DNA of 64,000 nucleotides, from positions 12,602 to 76,601 of the forward strand of contig MKTK01000007.1 of the NCBI GenBank assembly GCA_001898255.1, read 5' to 3'. This stretch comes from Chryseobacterium sp. 39-10. GTDB lineage: Bacteria > Bacteroidota > Bacteroidia > Flavobacteriales > Weeksellaceae. The notes under the pieces are model-generated. The model was not told the origin of the DNA, searched no databases, and worked only from the letters and a program-made list of their open reading frames with translations. A program made the translations under genes and the position numbers. Shown piece by piece: positions 35,918-44,170 of this stretch (its first letter is position 1; every line of letters begins with the position of its first letter).

Positions 35918-37393
35918 ATGATTGCAGACAGCGAGTATATTAAAACAATTTTTGGACTGAAACTAAAACAGCAACGCCAGAAAAAAAGCTGGTCGCTGCA
36001 AGATTTAGCGGATAAAACAGGACTTTCAAAATCCTACCTCAACGAAATTGAAAACGGAAAAAAATATCCAAAACACGATAAAATACTTCATCTTTCAGAA
36101 GTTTTGGACGCCAAATTTGACGATCTAGTCTCCACCAAATTAGACAAAACTCTTTCGCCTGTTTCTGAAATTCTGAAATCTGATTTTTTCAAAGAAATAC
36201 CGCTGGAATTGTTTGGTATTAACCGGAATTCCCTCATCAATATCATCAGCGAAGCGCCTAAAAAAGTGACCGCTTTTATCAACACATTGATTGAAATTTC
36301 GCAGAATTACAATCTTGGAAAAGAACGTTTCTATTTCGCAGTACTGCGCAGTTTTCAGGAAATGCATGACAATTATTTTCCGGAAATAGAACAAAAAGCG
36401 ATTGATTTTTTGACCAATCACCAGCTGGGTTTTGGAAAGAAATTGAATGTAAAAAAATTAGAAAAGATCCTTATCGAAAATTTGGACTATGAAATTCAAT
36501 ATGAAGATTTTGACCATGCTGGTGTACTAAAAAACCTTCGTTCTTTATTTATTCCCGAACGAAAACTTTTACTCCTGAACCATCAGTTGGATGAAAACCA
36601 AAAAGTTTTTATTCTTGCCAAAGAAATTGGCTTCAATGTTTTGGAACTTTCTCCTCGTCCCAACACCTATTCTTGGGTAGATTTCACAAGTTTTGAAGAA
36701 CTATTGAACAATTTTTATGCGTCGTATTTTGCCGGTTGCCTTTTGATTTCAAAAGAAGAAATTGTAGACAAATTTTCAGATTTTATCGGCGAAAAAACGT
36801 GGAATCCCGAAAAGTTTGATGAAATGGTCATTCATTTCACCAATTCACCGGAAACTTTCTATTACCGCCTCACCAATATTTTACCATCAGAACTGGGTAT
36901 TAAAGATCTTTTCTATCTGTGCTTTACCAAGAAGAAAGACTCTGATAAAATACTGATGATGAAAGAATTACACCTTAACCAACAACAGGCACCGCACGCA
37001 AAAGCTACCAATGAGCATTATTGCAGAAGATGGGTGGCGGTGAAAAACCTGATTCATTTAAAGGAGAATGAGAAACTGACGGATGCACAAATTTCGCATT
37101 ATAAGGATTCCGGGTTGAGCTATCTGGTGATTTCCACCTCACAGAAAAACCCATTTTCAGATGGTACTAATCGCAGTTACTGCCTTGGTATTTTACTGAA
37201 TTCCAACTCTTTAAAAAAGATAAAATTTGCAAAAAGCGAGCGTATCATCACTGAAAATGTAGGTGTTACCTGCGAAACCTGCAGTATTTCCAACTGTGAA
37301 GTTCGACAAGCTCCACCCGTTCGCATTGAAAAAGAGACTTTTAATGAAAACATGAAAAAAGCGGTGGCCACCATCAGAAAGGAACTTCTTTGA
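35918..37393 (+). CDS. RamB/PrpR-type XRE regulator (short-chain fatty acyl regulator family), likely controls aceBA
   Basis: A 491-residue protein. An N-terminal HTH_3 domain (about 11-66: LQDLADKTGLSKSYLNEIENG) is followed by a middle ImmA/IrrE-like region and a C-terminal Cys domain with Cys452, Cys455 and Cys460 (GVTCETCSISNCEVRQAPP) plus EHYCRRW. The middle region shows KVFILAKEIGF where active metallopeptidases have HExxH, so it is not catalytic. The same layout is found in actinobacterial RamB and PrpR, regulators of the glyoxylate and methylcitrate genes, where the Cys domain binds an Fe-S cluster and the middle binds acyl-CoA. Divergent from aceBA, with palindromes between. Confidence 0.85.
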   Translation: MIADSEYIKTIFGLKLKQQRQKKSWSLQDLADKTGLSKSYLNEIENGKKYPKHDKILHLSEVLDAKFDDLVSTKLDKTLSPVSEILKSDFFKEIPLELFGINRNSLINIISEAPKKVTAFINTLIEISQNYNLGKERFYFAVLRSFQEMHDNYFPEIEQKAIDFLTNHQLGFGKKLNVKKLEKILIENLDYEIQYEDFDHAGVLKNLRSLFIPERKLLLLNHQLDENQKVFILAKEIGFNVLELSPRPNTYSWVDFTSFEELLNNFYASYFAGCLLISKEEIVDKFSDFIGEKTWNPEKFDEMVIHFTNSPETFYYRLTNILPSELGIKDLFYLCFTKKKDSDKILMMKELHLNQQQAPHAKATNEHYCRRWVAVKNLIHLKENEKLTDAQISHYKDSGLSYLVISTSQKNPFSDGTNRSYCLGILLNSNSLKKIKFAKSERIITENVGVTCETCSISNCEVRQAPPVRIEKETFNENMKKAVATIRKELL

Positions 37394-37417
37394 TGTAGAA
37401 CCTTAAAATGAAGCACA

Positions 37418-38077
37418 ATGAACGCAACATTATTGGATTTGATTTTCCCCAATCGCTGCCTGCACTGTAACCGAATTATTCCCGGCACAGAGGTGGTTTG
37501 CGGAAATTGCTATTCACAGATTCACTTTACTCATTTCCAGTTTCAAGAGAACAATAGACTGAAAGAACAATGTAAGTTGCTCTTTCCTGTCGAAAATGCC
37601 TTTGCGTTGATGCATTTTGAAAAAGAGGGCTTAACCCAGAAGATTTTGCATCAATTAAAATATGCAAGTCGAGAAAAAATTGGAAAGATAATCGCCAGCT
37701 GGATCATTCAAAACATTGAATTTGGCGATGAGAAACCGGATCTTTTGGTAACGATTCCTCTTCATCCAAAAAAAATGAAAAAACGAGGCTACAACCAACT
37801 TCATCTATTTACAGAAACCCTTTCAAAACATTATGGAATTCCTTTTGACCATGAGGTTTTGCAAAGAACCCATTATCACAAAGCACAAGCCAACCGAAGC
37901 CGTAAAGAGCGATTGATTTCTGAGAAAAAATTTACCTTGCAAAAAGATATTTCGAATAAACATATCCTGATGATTGACGACGTCTTCACCACCGGAAATA
38001 CAATGAGCGACGCCGCTTGGGAAATTTTGAAAAACCCCGGCAACAAGATTTCTGTTTTAGTAATGGCCGTGGACTAA
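37418..38077 (+). CDS. comF: ComF family protein (amidophosphoribosyltransferase-like)
   Basis: A 219-residue protein. The N-terminal zinc-ribbon CLHCNRIIPGTEVVCGNCYSQ has four Cys; the C-terminal phosphoribosyltransferase fold has the PRPP loop MIDDVFTTGNTMSDA. In naturally competent bacteria ComF supports DNA uptake or integration; elsewhere its role is unclear. It starts 24 bases after the regulator and may be co-transcribed. Its stop overlaps that of the convergent upp gene by 3 bases. Confidence 0.9.
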   Translation: MNATLLDLIFPNRCLHCNRIIPGTEVVCGNCYSQIHFTHFQFQENNRLKEQCKLLFPVENAFALMHFEKEGLTQKILHQLKYASREKIGKIIASWIIQNIEFGDEKPDLLVTIPLHPKKMKKRGYNQLHLFTETLSKHYGIPFDHEVLQRTHYHKAQANRSRKERLISEKKFTLQKDISNKHILMIDDVFTTGNTMSDAAWEILKNPGNKISVLVMAVD

Positions 38078-38724
38078 CGTTGCAGTTTTTCGCCATACGA
38101 TAAATCTCCGGCATCGCCCAAACCTGGTGTTATATACCCTTTGGATGTCAAATTTTCATCTAATGCTCCGATCCAAATCTGTGCTTCAGGATATGCATTT
38201 TTCAATGTTTCGACACCCTGTTTTGCTGCAATAGCCGCAACAATATGAAGCTGAGTAGGTTTACCGTGGTTCAACAAATCTTTAAGGGCTTCGATTAAAC
38301 TGGCGCCCGTTGCAAGCATAGGATCTGCAACAATTAAAGGACGTCCGTCAATATTGGGGCAGGTTAAATAATCTTGTTTGATGGAAAAATAATCGTTGGC
38401 ATCATGCTTTCTATAAGCAGCCACAAAACCACAATCCGCTTTGTCAAAATAATTTAAAACGCCCTGAAACAAAGGAACACCCGCTCTTAAAATAGTAGTT
38501 ACAACCGGCTGTACTGCAACTTCTCTGACTGTAATTTTATGCAAAGGCGTGGTAATTTCGATTTCTTTTTGCTCAAGACCTTTGGAGATTTCGAAGGCAG
38601 CAATTTCGCCGATACGTTCCATATTTCTTCGAAACTTCATGCGGTCGGTTTGGACCTCAACGTTTCTTAAATCATTGATCCATGAGTTAACTAATGAAAA
38701 ATTGTCGGACAGTACTGTTACCAT
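38074..38724 (-). CDS. upp: Uracil phosphoribosyltransferase
   Basis: A 216-residue UPRTase. It has the dimer/substrate segment TTILRAGVPLFQGVL, the PRPP-binding VADPMLATGASLIEALK, and a C-terminal GYITPGLGDAGDLSYGEK that recognises uracil. It converts uracil and PRPP to UMP in pyrimidine salvage. The end overlaps convergently with comF (TAG of one inside TAA of the other). No attenuator was recognised. Confidence 0.95.
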   Translation of the reverse strand: MVTVLSDNFSLVNSWINDLRNVEVQTDRMKFRRNMERIGEIAAFEISKGLEQKEIEITTPLHKITVREVAVQPVVTTILRAGVPLFQGVLNYFDKADCGFVAAYRKHDANDYFSIKQDYLTCPNIDGRPLIVADPMLATGASLIEALKDLLNHGKPTQLHIVAAIAAKQGVETLKNAYPEAQIWIGALDENLTSKGYITPGLGDAGDLSYGEKLQR

Positions 38725-38732
38725 TTATTAAA

Positions 38733-38803
38733 AATATTTAGCACAGAGAAACAAAGTTTTCGCCGAGGACACTGAGTTCTCTGCGTTTTTCTCAGCACCT
38801 CCA
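38733..38803. repeat. Short intergenic repeat of the CACAGAGA...GGACACTGAG type
   Basis: The segment GCACAGAGAAACAAAG, then CGCCGAGGACACTGAG, then TTCTCTGCG resembles a degenerate interspersed sequence that recurs in Bacteroidota intergenic regions, often beside GxxExxY genes. Only one copy was seen here. Confidence 0.4.
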
Positions 38804-38816
38804 TAGTTTAATCGAT

Positions 38817-40124
38817 TTACTTTTGTCGGAAATAGACTTCAATCGGGACACCTGTAAAACCAAATTCTTTTCGAAGCTGGTTCTCGGTAAACCGCTTGTA
38901 AGGTTCCTTCACATACTGCGGAAGATTACAGAAAAATACAAACTGTGGACTTGGTGTAGGAAGCTGTACACAATATTTGATCTTGATATATTTCCCCTTC
39001 AGTGCCGGCGGCGGCGTATTCTCGAATATAGGAAGCATTACTTCATTGAGCTTTGAAGTTTTTATTTTCTTCGCTCTATTTTTATAAACTTCCATCGCCA
39101 CATCTACTGCTTTCAGAATTCTTTGCTTCGTTAAAGCTGAAACAAAAAGAATCGGAACATCGGTGAACTGACCAATCTTTGCTTTAATGGCATTCTCGAA
39201 ATCACGCATGGTATTGGTTTCTTTTTCTACCAAATCCCACTTATTGACAAGAATTACTATTCCTTTTCTGTTTTTTTGAGCAATCCCAAAAATATTCATG
39301 TCCTGAGATTCCCAACCTTGCGTAGCATCTATCATAATAATAACCACGTCGGAAAATTCAATAGACCGCACCGAGCGCATTACAGAATAAAACTCAAGAT
39401 CTTCTTTTACCTTCGCTTTACGGCGCATCCCAGCTGTATCCACTAACACAAACTCATGCCCAAACTTGTTGTACAATGTTTCAATTGAATCACGCGTAGT
39501 TCCCGCAACATCAGTAACGATGTTTCTCTCTACATCCAGCAAGGCATTGGTTAATGTAGATTTTCCAACATTCGGCCTTCCCGCAATGGTTATTTTGGGC
39601 AAACCCTCAAAAGGATCTTTATACTCCGTCGTAGGAAACTGCGCAACTATATCATCCAACAATTCTCCTGTTCCAGAGCCCGTTGCAGATGAAAGTGTGT
39701 AATAATGTTCAATTCCCAACTGATAAAATTCTGTAGCCGCCAACTGTTCTTTTGCCGAATCTACCTTGTTCACTACATAATAAACCGGTTTGTTGGCACG
39801 CCGCAACATTTCATATATCTCCTGATCCGTATCCGTTAATCCATCTTCCACATTCATCATAAAAATAATGGAAGTGGCCTCATCAATCGCTAGTTGTACT
39901 TGTTTTGAAATCTCTTCCTGAAAAACATCTTCTGTATTTACTTCATAACCACCTGTATCAATGACGGTAAACTCTACTCCATTCCAATCTGATTTTCCGT
40001 AATGACGATCACGGGTAACTCCCGCAGTAGCGTCTACAATAGCTTCTCTTCTTTCTAATAAACGATTAAATAATGTGGATTTTCCTACGTTAGGACGCCC
40101 AACTATGGCGACAATGTTACTCAT
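38817..40124 (-). CDS. der: Ribosome biogenesis GTPase Der (EngA)
   Basis: A 435-residue protein with two tandem Era-like GTPase domains: [15 protein letters not shown] with DTGGYEV and NKVD in the first, [15 protein letters not shown] with DTAGMRRK and NKWD in the second. A C-terminal KH-like domain ([17 protein letters not shown]) follows. Essential for 50S subunit assembly. The start at 40124 begins the conserved [11 protein letters not shown]; 13 additional in-frame codons upstream are not supported. The promoter appears to lie 140 bases upstream, giving a leader with hairpins. Confidence 0.97.
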   Translation of the reverse strand: MSNIVAIVGRPNVGKSTLFNRLLERREAIVDATAGVTRDRHYGKSDWNGVEFTVIDTGGYEVNTEDVFQEEISKQVQLAIDEATSIIFMMNVEDGLTDTDQEIYEMLRRANKPVYYVVNKVDSAKEQLAATEFYQLGIEHYYTLSSATGSGTGELLDDIVAQFPTTEYKDPFEGLPKITIAGRPNVGKSTLTNALLDVERNIVTDVAGTTRDSIETLYNKFGHEFVLVDTAGMRRKAKVKEDLEFYSVMRSVRSIEFSDVVIIMIDATQGWESQDMNIFGIAQKNRKGIVILVNKWDLVEKETNTMRDFENAIKAKIGQFTDVPILFVSALTKQRILKAVDVAMEVYKNRAKKIKTSKLNEVMLPIFENTPPPALKGKYIKIKYCVQLPTPSPQFVFFCNLPQYVKEPYKRFTENQLRKEFGFTGVPIEVYFRQK

Positions 40125-40228
40125 AAATTTGTTTCTATAATAGTCCAAAAGATTTAAGAACAAACAACGAAAGATGTTTAAATCTCGTCGCTATCTGCTA
40201 AAACCTCGTTTGTCTATGATTAAAGAAT

Positions 40229-40262
40229 GGGTTACCCGGACTTTCCGAGCCCAAAAATTTTT
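40229..40262 (-). other. Hairpin-rich 5' leader of der within the 40125-40492 gap
   Basis: The 368-base gap holds no supported gene. Near the der transcription start are nested palindromes: AAAAATTTTT (40253-40262), CGGA-CTT-TCCG (40237-40247) and GGGTTACCC (40229-40237). They could fold in the der leader RNA. The rest of the gap contains the REP elements. Confidence 0.4.
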
Positions 40263-40263
40263 G

Positions 40264-40292
40264 CAAAGATAGCGAAAAATGTGGTGTATCAA
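40264..40292 (-). promoter_or_regulatory. Promoter upstream of der (TTG-N18-TATCTTTG)
   Basis: The minus-strand -7 TATCTTTG is at 40271-40264 and TTG at 40292-40290 with an 18-base spacer; it transcribes toward der with a leader of about 130 bases. Confidence 0.62.
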
Positions 40293-40330
40293 TACTTCAA
40301 AAAATTCCCTACACGTGAACGTGCAGGGTT

Positions 40331-40357
40331 AAGCATTGTTCGGCACTCCGTGCCGCC
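40331..40357 (+). repeat. REP hairpin copy 1
   Basis: It contains AAGCATTGTT then the hairpin CGGCAC-TCC-GTGCCG. Flanking ACGTG (40319-40323) and CACGT (40357-40361) can add an outer stem. Confidence 0.8.
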
Positions 40358-40406
40358 ACGTAAATCATTTAAGCCGAAAAGTATAAAATTAAGTAGATTT
40401 GTGGAT

Positions 40407-40435
40407 AAGCACGGAGTGCTTAACTATGCTTGACC
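40407..40435 (-). repeat. REP hairpin copy 2, inverted
   Basis: On the minus strand it reads GGGTCAAGCATAGTT followed by AAGCAC-TCC-GTGCTT. Compared with copy 1, the outer hairpin pairs CG/GC changed to A/T on both arms, so pairing is kept. Confidence 0.78.
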
Positions 40436-40492
40436 CAATGCTAAGATTTGGGCACAGAATTCACAAAACTAATAATCTTCAACTGAATAACA

Positions 40493-40945
40493 ATGAGCTA
40501 TACAAGACTTCTTTACCATATAATTTTCCGAACAAAATATGGAAGCCCGACACTTCCTGATGAAAAATCCGAGCAACTCTATCGCTACATTTGGGGGTTT
40601 ATCAAAAATCACAAATCAGTTTTATATAGAATCAACGGCATGCCTGACCATGTTCATATTTTTGTACAACTTCATGCAACAATTTCTGTTTCCGAATTTG
40701 TAAAAAAACTCAAAAATGCTACCCACAAATGGCTGGATGAAAATCATGATGATTTCCCCGATTTTCATTCGTGGGCAGCTAAATACTGCGCACTAACGTA
40801 CTCTGACAAAGACAAGGAAATGGTGATTGACTACATCAAAAACCAAAGAAAAATTCATCAAACTGAATCTACACTAATTGAAATAAGACGACTGCTTTCT
40901 GAACATCAAATCGATATTGATGAAAGGTATTTTGATGAAGATTGA
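40493..40945 (+). CDS. REP-associated tyrosine transposase (RAYT, Y1_Tnp / IS200-like)
   Basis: A 150-residue HUH nuclease: the HxH motif is His53 and His55 in MPDHVHIFVQLH, and the catalytic Tyr114 with Gln118 lies in VIDYIKNQRK. The fold opens with YHIIFRTKYGSPTL as in IS200/IS605 TnpA. RAYTs are usually single-copy, immobile relatives that process REP hairpins; this one is flanked by three REPs. All catalytic residues are intact, so it should be active on single-stranded hairpin DNA. Confidence 0.92.
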   Translation: MSYTRLLYHIIFRTKYGSPTLPDEKSEQLYRYIWGFIKNHKSVLYRINGMPDHVHIFVQLHATISVSEFVKKLKNATHKWLDENHDDFPDFHSWAAKYCALTYSDKDKEMVIDYIKNQRKIHQTESTLIEIRRLLSEHQIDIDERYFDED

Positions 40946-41016
40946 GAAAGATCTTAATCAGTTAAATTTCACTACAATTCCTTAGACTCGGGTCTCAAAC
41001 GTAAACGTATGAGGTC

Positions 41017-41043
41017 AAGCATTGTTCGGCACTCCGTGCCGCC
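41017..41043 (+). repeat. REP hairpin copy 3
   Basis: Identical to copy 1 over 27 bases. Its flanks TGAGG (41010-41014) and CCTCA (41043-41047) pair with each other, although they differ in sequence from the copy 1 flanks. Confidence 0.8.
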
Positions 41044-41091
41044 CTCACAATAAGAAAAGACCTTTACCCAGCTAAAAAAATCACTAAACCG

Positions 41092-42399
41092 TTAAATTCT
41101 TTCAATATCTGCTCCTAAAGCGCGCAACCTACCGTCGATATTTTCGTAACCTCGATCGATCTGTTCTATATTATGAATAATAGATTTACCTTGCGCCGAA
41201 AGTGCAGCAATTAACAGTGCATTTCCTGCTCTGATATCCGGGGAAATCATTGTTGTCCCGCGGAGAGGAGATTCATGATTAAGACCTACAACCGTGGCGC
41301 GGTGCGGATCACACAATATAATTTGAGCCCCCATATCGATCAGTTTATCCACAAAGAAAAGACGGGATTCAAACATTTTCTGATGAACCAAAACGGTGCC
41401 TTTTGCCTGTGTGGCAACCACCAAAATAATCGACAACAAATCGGGGGTAAATCCGGGCCATGGCGCATCCGAAACTGTGAGAATAGAACCGTCGATAAAC
41501 TTTTGGATTTTGTAATGTTCCTGCGCCGGAATAAAAATATCATCACCACTTTGATCAAGTTCAATACCTAGCTTGCGGAACGTATTGGGAATGACACCAA
41601 GTTGATTCCAGTTCACATTTTTAATGGTCATTTCAGACTTTGTCATTGCGGCAAGTCCGATCCATGAACCAATCTCAACCATATCGGGCAGCATGGTATG
41701 TTCCGTTCCGTGAAGATGAGTAACCCCTTCAATGGTAAGCAGATTCGAGCCGATACCCGAAATATTAGCTCCCATTCGGTTCAGCATTTTGCAGAGTTGC
41801 TGTAAGTAAGGTTCACATGCTGCATTATAAATTCTTGTTTTCCCGTTGGCCAAAACTGCGGCCATCACAATATTGGCAGTTCCTGTAACGGAAGCTTCCT
41901 CCAGCAAAATAAATTTACCGTTAAGTTCTTTTGCTTTTAATGAGTAAAAATACTCTGCTTCGTCATAATGAAAAGATGCGCCTAACTCTACCAATCCTTG
42001 AAAATGCGTATCGAGCCTGCGTCGCCCTATTTTGTCGCCACCAGGAGTGGGCATATACGCCTCGCCAAACCTTGCCAACATTGGACCCAGAAGCATAATG
42101 GAACCCCGAAGTTTGGCACCGTCATTCTTAAACTCTTTAGATTTTATATAATCAAAGTTGATATGATCAGCTTTAAAAGTATAATCGCCATGCGCATTTT
42201 TAGTAATCTTCACTCCAAAATCCCCCAATATTTCTATCAGGCGGTTGACGTCATGGATGTCGGGAATATTTTTTACTCTTACTTCCTCATCAGTGAGCAA
42301 CACGGCACACAAAATTTGGAGTGCTTCATTTTTAGCACCTTGCGGCGTAATTTCACCGTGCAGCTTTTTTCCACCTCTTATCTGAAATGTTCCGCTCAT
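41092..42399 (-). CDS. murA: UDP-N-acetylglucosamine 1-carboxyvinyltransferase, Cys-to-Asp active-site form
   Basis: A 435-residue EPSP-synthase-fold enzyme starting MSGTFQIRGGKKLHGEITPQGAKNEAL, with the substrate-binding Lys-Asn of GAKNEA. It transfers enolpyruvate from PEP to UDP-GlcNAc in peptidoglycan synthesis. The loop that carries the catalytic Cys in E. coli (PGGCTIG) here reads PGGDKIGRRRLDTH, with Asp122 in place of Cys; this substitution is known to confer fosfomycin insensitivity in other bacteria. Its ATG overlaps the stop of the upstream DUF4290 gene (TAATG), so translation is probably coupled. Confidence 0.96.
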   Translation of the reverse strand: MSGTFQIRGGKKLHGEITPQGAKNEALQILCAVLLTDEEVRVKNIPDIHDVNRLIEILGDFGVKITKNAHGDYTFKADHINFDYIKSKEFKNDGAKLRGSIMLLGPMLARFGEAYMPTPGGDKIGRRRLDTHFQGLVELGASFHYDEAEYFYSLKAKELNGKFILLEEASVTGTANIVMAAVLANGKTRIYNAACEPYLQQLCKMLNRMGANISGIGSNLLTIEGVTHLHGTEHTMLPDMVEIGSWIGLAAMTKSEMTIKNVNWNQLGVIPNTFRKLGIELDQSGDDIFIPAQEHYKIQKFIDGSILTVSDAPWPGFTPDLLSIILVVATQAKGTVLVHQKMFESRLFFVDKLIDMGAQIILCDPHRATVVGLNHESPLRGTTMISPDIRAGNALLIAALSAQGKSIIHNIEQIDRGYENIDGRLRALGADIERI

Positions 42400-43040
42400 T
42401 ACTTTCTATTCTTGTTATTATGGAAGTTTCTCCTTTTATTCTGGCTGCTGTTCTTGCTATTATTATTGTTCTTGTTATTTCGGTTGGAGGCGTAGTATAT
42501 TTTACTTTTATCGAGCGAGTCGATGCCGGTAAGATCAAGCCGGTTTTCGGATAAATCCTTAAGGTGCCGAAAAATAACTTCATCCTGCACATGCTCCTTA
42601 TTGTAAACATTATAGGATTTTTTCATGTTGTTGGCGATCACTTGTATCAGTGCATCCTTTTCTTCACCGGCTTCCAACTCTATGGCTTTCTCGATGAGCT
42701 GGAGAATACTTTTACCGTAAAATTTAAACTCACCCTGCAAAAGCGGATAATCCATTTTTTTAGGTTTAACAGCCATTTCCTCTCGAGTTGGCAAAGGGTA
42801 AGGCGAATCGATATCCAAATCGTAATCAGCCAAAATAAAAAGATGGTCCCAAAGTTTGTGTTTATAATTCTGCTCATCCCGAAGCTGAGGGTTTCTTTGC
42901 CCCATGAAATCTACGATGGCAACTGCCAGTTCGCTCCTTTCTTGTTTAGTGGGAAGTTCTTTGCAGCGTTCAACCAATTGTTGTATAATTCTGCCATACT
43001 CCGGCAAATGAAGATGCGTGCGTTGGGTATTGTATTCCAT
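42399..43040 (-). CDS. DUF4290 family protein
   Basis: A 213-residue soluble protein starting MEYNTQRTHLHLPEYGRIIQQLVE, with WDHLFILADYDLDIDSPYP and KMDYPLLQGEFKFYGKSI as in DUF4290. The last 35 residues are very rich in Asn, Lys and Arg (NNKNNNNSKNS, NKRRNFHNNKNRK), a basic low-complexity tail that might contact nucleic acid. Function unknown. The gene is placed directly before murA with a TAATG overlap in Bacteroidota fashion. The ATG at 43040 is supported by a -7 element 6 bases upstream. Confidence 0.85.
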   Translation of the reverse strand: MEYNTQRTHLHLPEYGRIIQQLVERCKELPTKQERSELAVAIVDFMGQRNPQLRDEQNYKHKLWDHLFILADYDLDIDSPYPLPTREEMAVKPKKMDYPLLQGEFKFYGKSILQLIEKAIELEAGEEKDALIQVIANNMKKSYNVYNKEHVQDEVIFRHLKDLSENRLDLTGIDSLDKSKIYYASNRNNKNNNNSKNSSQNKRRNFHNNKNRK

Positions 43041-43045
43041 ATTTG

Positions 43046-43053
43046 CAAAGATA
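43046..43053 (-). promoter_or_regulatory. -7 element TATCTTTG of the DUF4290-murA operon
   Basis: CAAAGATA on the plus strand ends 5 bases before the ATG at 43040; leaderless transcript expected. It excludes the longer in-frame start at 43121. Confidence 0.65.
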
Positions 43054-43141
43054 AAAAAGTTTGGGATTTTTAAGTGAAATTTATCCATAGCAGGTGAGTA
43101 GGACAAATGCCTTTCCTCCATGTTTCGATGATGGTTGAAGA

Positions 43142-43555
43142 CTATTTCTCAACGAATCTCTTGCGTTGATCTTCATCAGGAACCATGCATTTTTGTGATG
43201 AAAATTTCAGGCGATTATTAGAAACCTGATCATATAAGAAATCCGTCATTATCGTGGGTAAGAAATTGAAATGACCAAAAACCGCATTAACACCACCCAA
43301 AATACGTCCTATTGCAAAAACCGCCTGAGACTTGGTAAGAAAATAGGATCCCGGCTTCCAAAGGTAAAGGGTTTTCAAGGATTGAGTGGGTAAGTTTCTA
43401 TCTTTCAAAAAACGCTGCCCAAATTCGGATTGTATTGCAGAAAAGAGAAACCTCTCTTTTTTATCATTTTTCAAAATCCATTTTACCCAATGGTTACAGA
43501 ATCCGCATTGGCCGTCGTAAAAAATATAATATTTTGAAGCATCAAGATCATTCAT
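43142..43555 (-). CDS. DCC-family thiol-disulfide oxidoreductase-like protein (DUF393)
   Basis: A 137-residue protein with the thioredoxin-like motif YDGQCGFCNHWVKW (Cys17, Cys20) at the start, followed by the DUF393 pattern FSAIQSEFGQ, LYLWKPGSYFLTKSQAV and GRILGGVN. Redox role inferred from the CxxC only. Its start overlaps the end of the heme-binding-domain gene by 8 bases, so both are co-translated. Confidence 0.86.
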   Translation of the reverse strand: MNDLDASKYYIFYDGQCGFCNHWVKWILKNDKKERFLFSAIQSEFGQRFLKDRNLPTQSLKTLYLWKPGSYFLTKSQAVFAIGRILGGVNAVFGHFNFLPTIMTDFLYDQVSNNRLKFSSQKCMVPDEDQRKRFVEK

Positions 43556-44024
43556 GTTGATTTGAAATGGGGTTTAAAATACGGATATCTTGCGCCAAAA
43601 GTTTAAAATACTCCATCATTTCCTGTTTCTGACCTTTTGAAAACTGAGCTTCAGGATGGTTGAGTTTATAAGAATCCATGGGCATTTTGTCATTCAAGAT
43701 CATCTCTGCCGCCTCGTCCAATACATGTGCCTGTTTCTTTGGATTATAAGTTGCAAAGGTGGAAAAATTCAATTGCTTACGTCCTTCTGTAATATGATTT
43801 TTCAGCAACCAGCCCACCGGTTGTATATTTGAATACCATGGATATTTCGTTTCATTGCTATGACAGTCGTAGCAACCGTTTCTAATGAGGTTTGCTGTAG
43901 ATTCCGGCGTCTTCTTGATCGTTAGAAAATCCATTTGTGGACTTGGAACCGGATTACTTTTATCAATAGGAAAAAACTGAATCAGCACAAAAAGGACCAG
44001 CAGAATAATCAGAACTTTTTTCAT
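43548..44024 (-). CDS. Heme-binding domain (cytochrome c-like) membrane-anchored protein
   Basis: A 158-residue protein with an N-terminal hydrophobic anchor (about 4-19) and a periplasmic domain carrying CYDCH (residues 51-55), a c-type heme attachment motif, followed by SNETKYPWYSNIQPVGWLL as in the haem_bd family. A conserved Met in LNDKMPM may be the second axial ligand. Covalent heme implies export and the cytochrome c maturation system. Overlaps the DCC gene. Confidence 0.88.
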   Translation of the reverse strand: MKKVLIILLVLFVLIQFFPIDKSNPVPSPQMDFLTIKKTPESTANLIRNGCYDCHSNETKYPWYSNIQPVGWLLKNHITEGRKQLNFSTFATYNPKKQAHVLDEAAEMILNDKMPMDSYKLNHPEAQFSKGQKQEMMEYFKLLAQDIRILNPISNQHE

Positions 44025-44134
44025 TACTACTATTTTATTGTTGTGAAGTTAAGATTTTAATTTTAACTTTAAGGAAATATTGCTATAATAGATTTTATAA
44101 ATAACAAATCGTTTTTTGATTGATAAACTTACTG

Positions 44135-44142
44135 TACATTTG
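44135..44142 (+). promoter_or_regulatory. -7 element TACATTTG for the peroxiredoxin operon
   Basis: TACATTTG lies 28 bases before the ATG at 44171; a TTTG at 44115-44118 gives a slightly short 16-base spacer. Confidence 0.5.
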
Positions 44143-44170
44143 CACTGTCTAAATTTAAAAACAAAATATT

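Larger units (their letters stand above)
40319..41047. mobile_element. REP/RAYT element: IS200-like transposase with three REP hairpins
   Basis: A RAYT gene (40493-40945) is bracketed by REP sequences: direct copies at 40331-40357 and 41017-41043, identical over 27 bases, and one inverted, diverged copy at 40407-40435. No target-site duplication was recognised, which fits RAYT loci. It lies between der and murA. Confidence 0.82.

Noticed and set aside
40229-40262. Minus-strand GGAAAGTCCGGG resembles the conserved core of RNase P RNA
   Set aside because: No other RNase P elements (long stems, 3' partner) fit in the roughly 130-base leader before der; short coincidental match.
40227-40433. Plus-strand frame of 68 codons beginning MGYPDFPSPKIFAK
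   Set aside because: It runs through the der promoter and REP copies 1 and 2, with no ribosome-binding context or protein-like composition.
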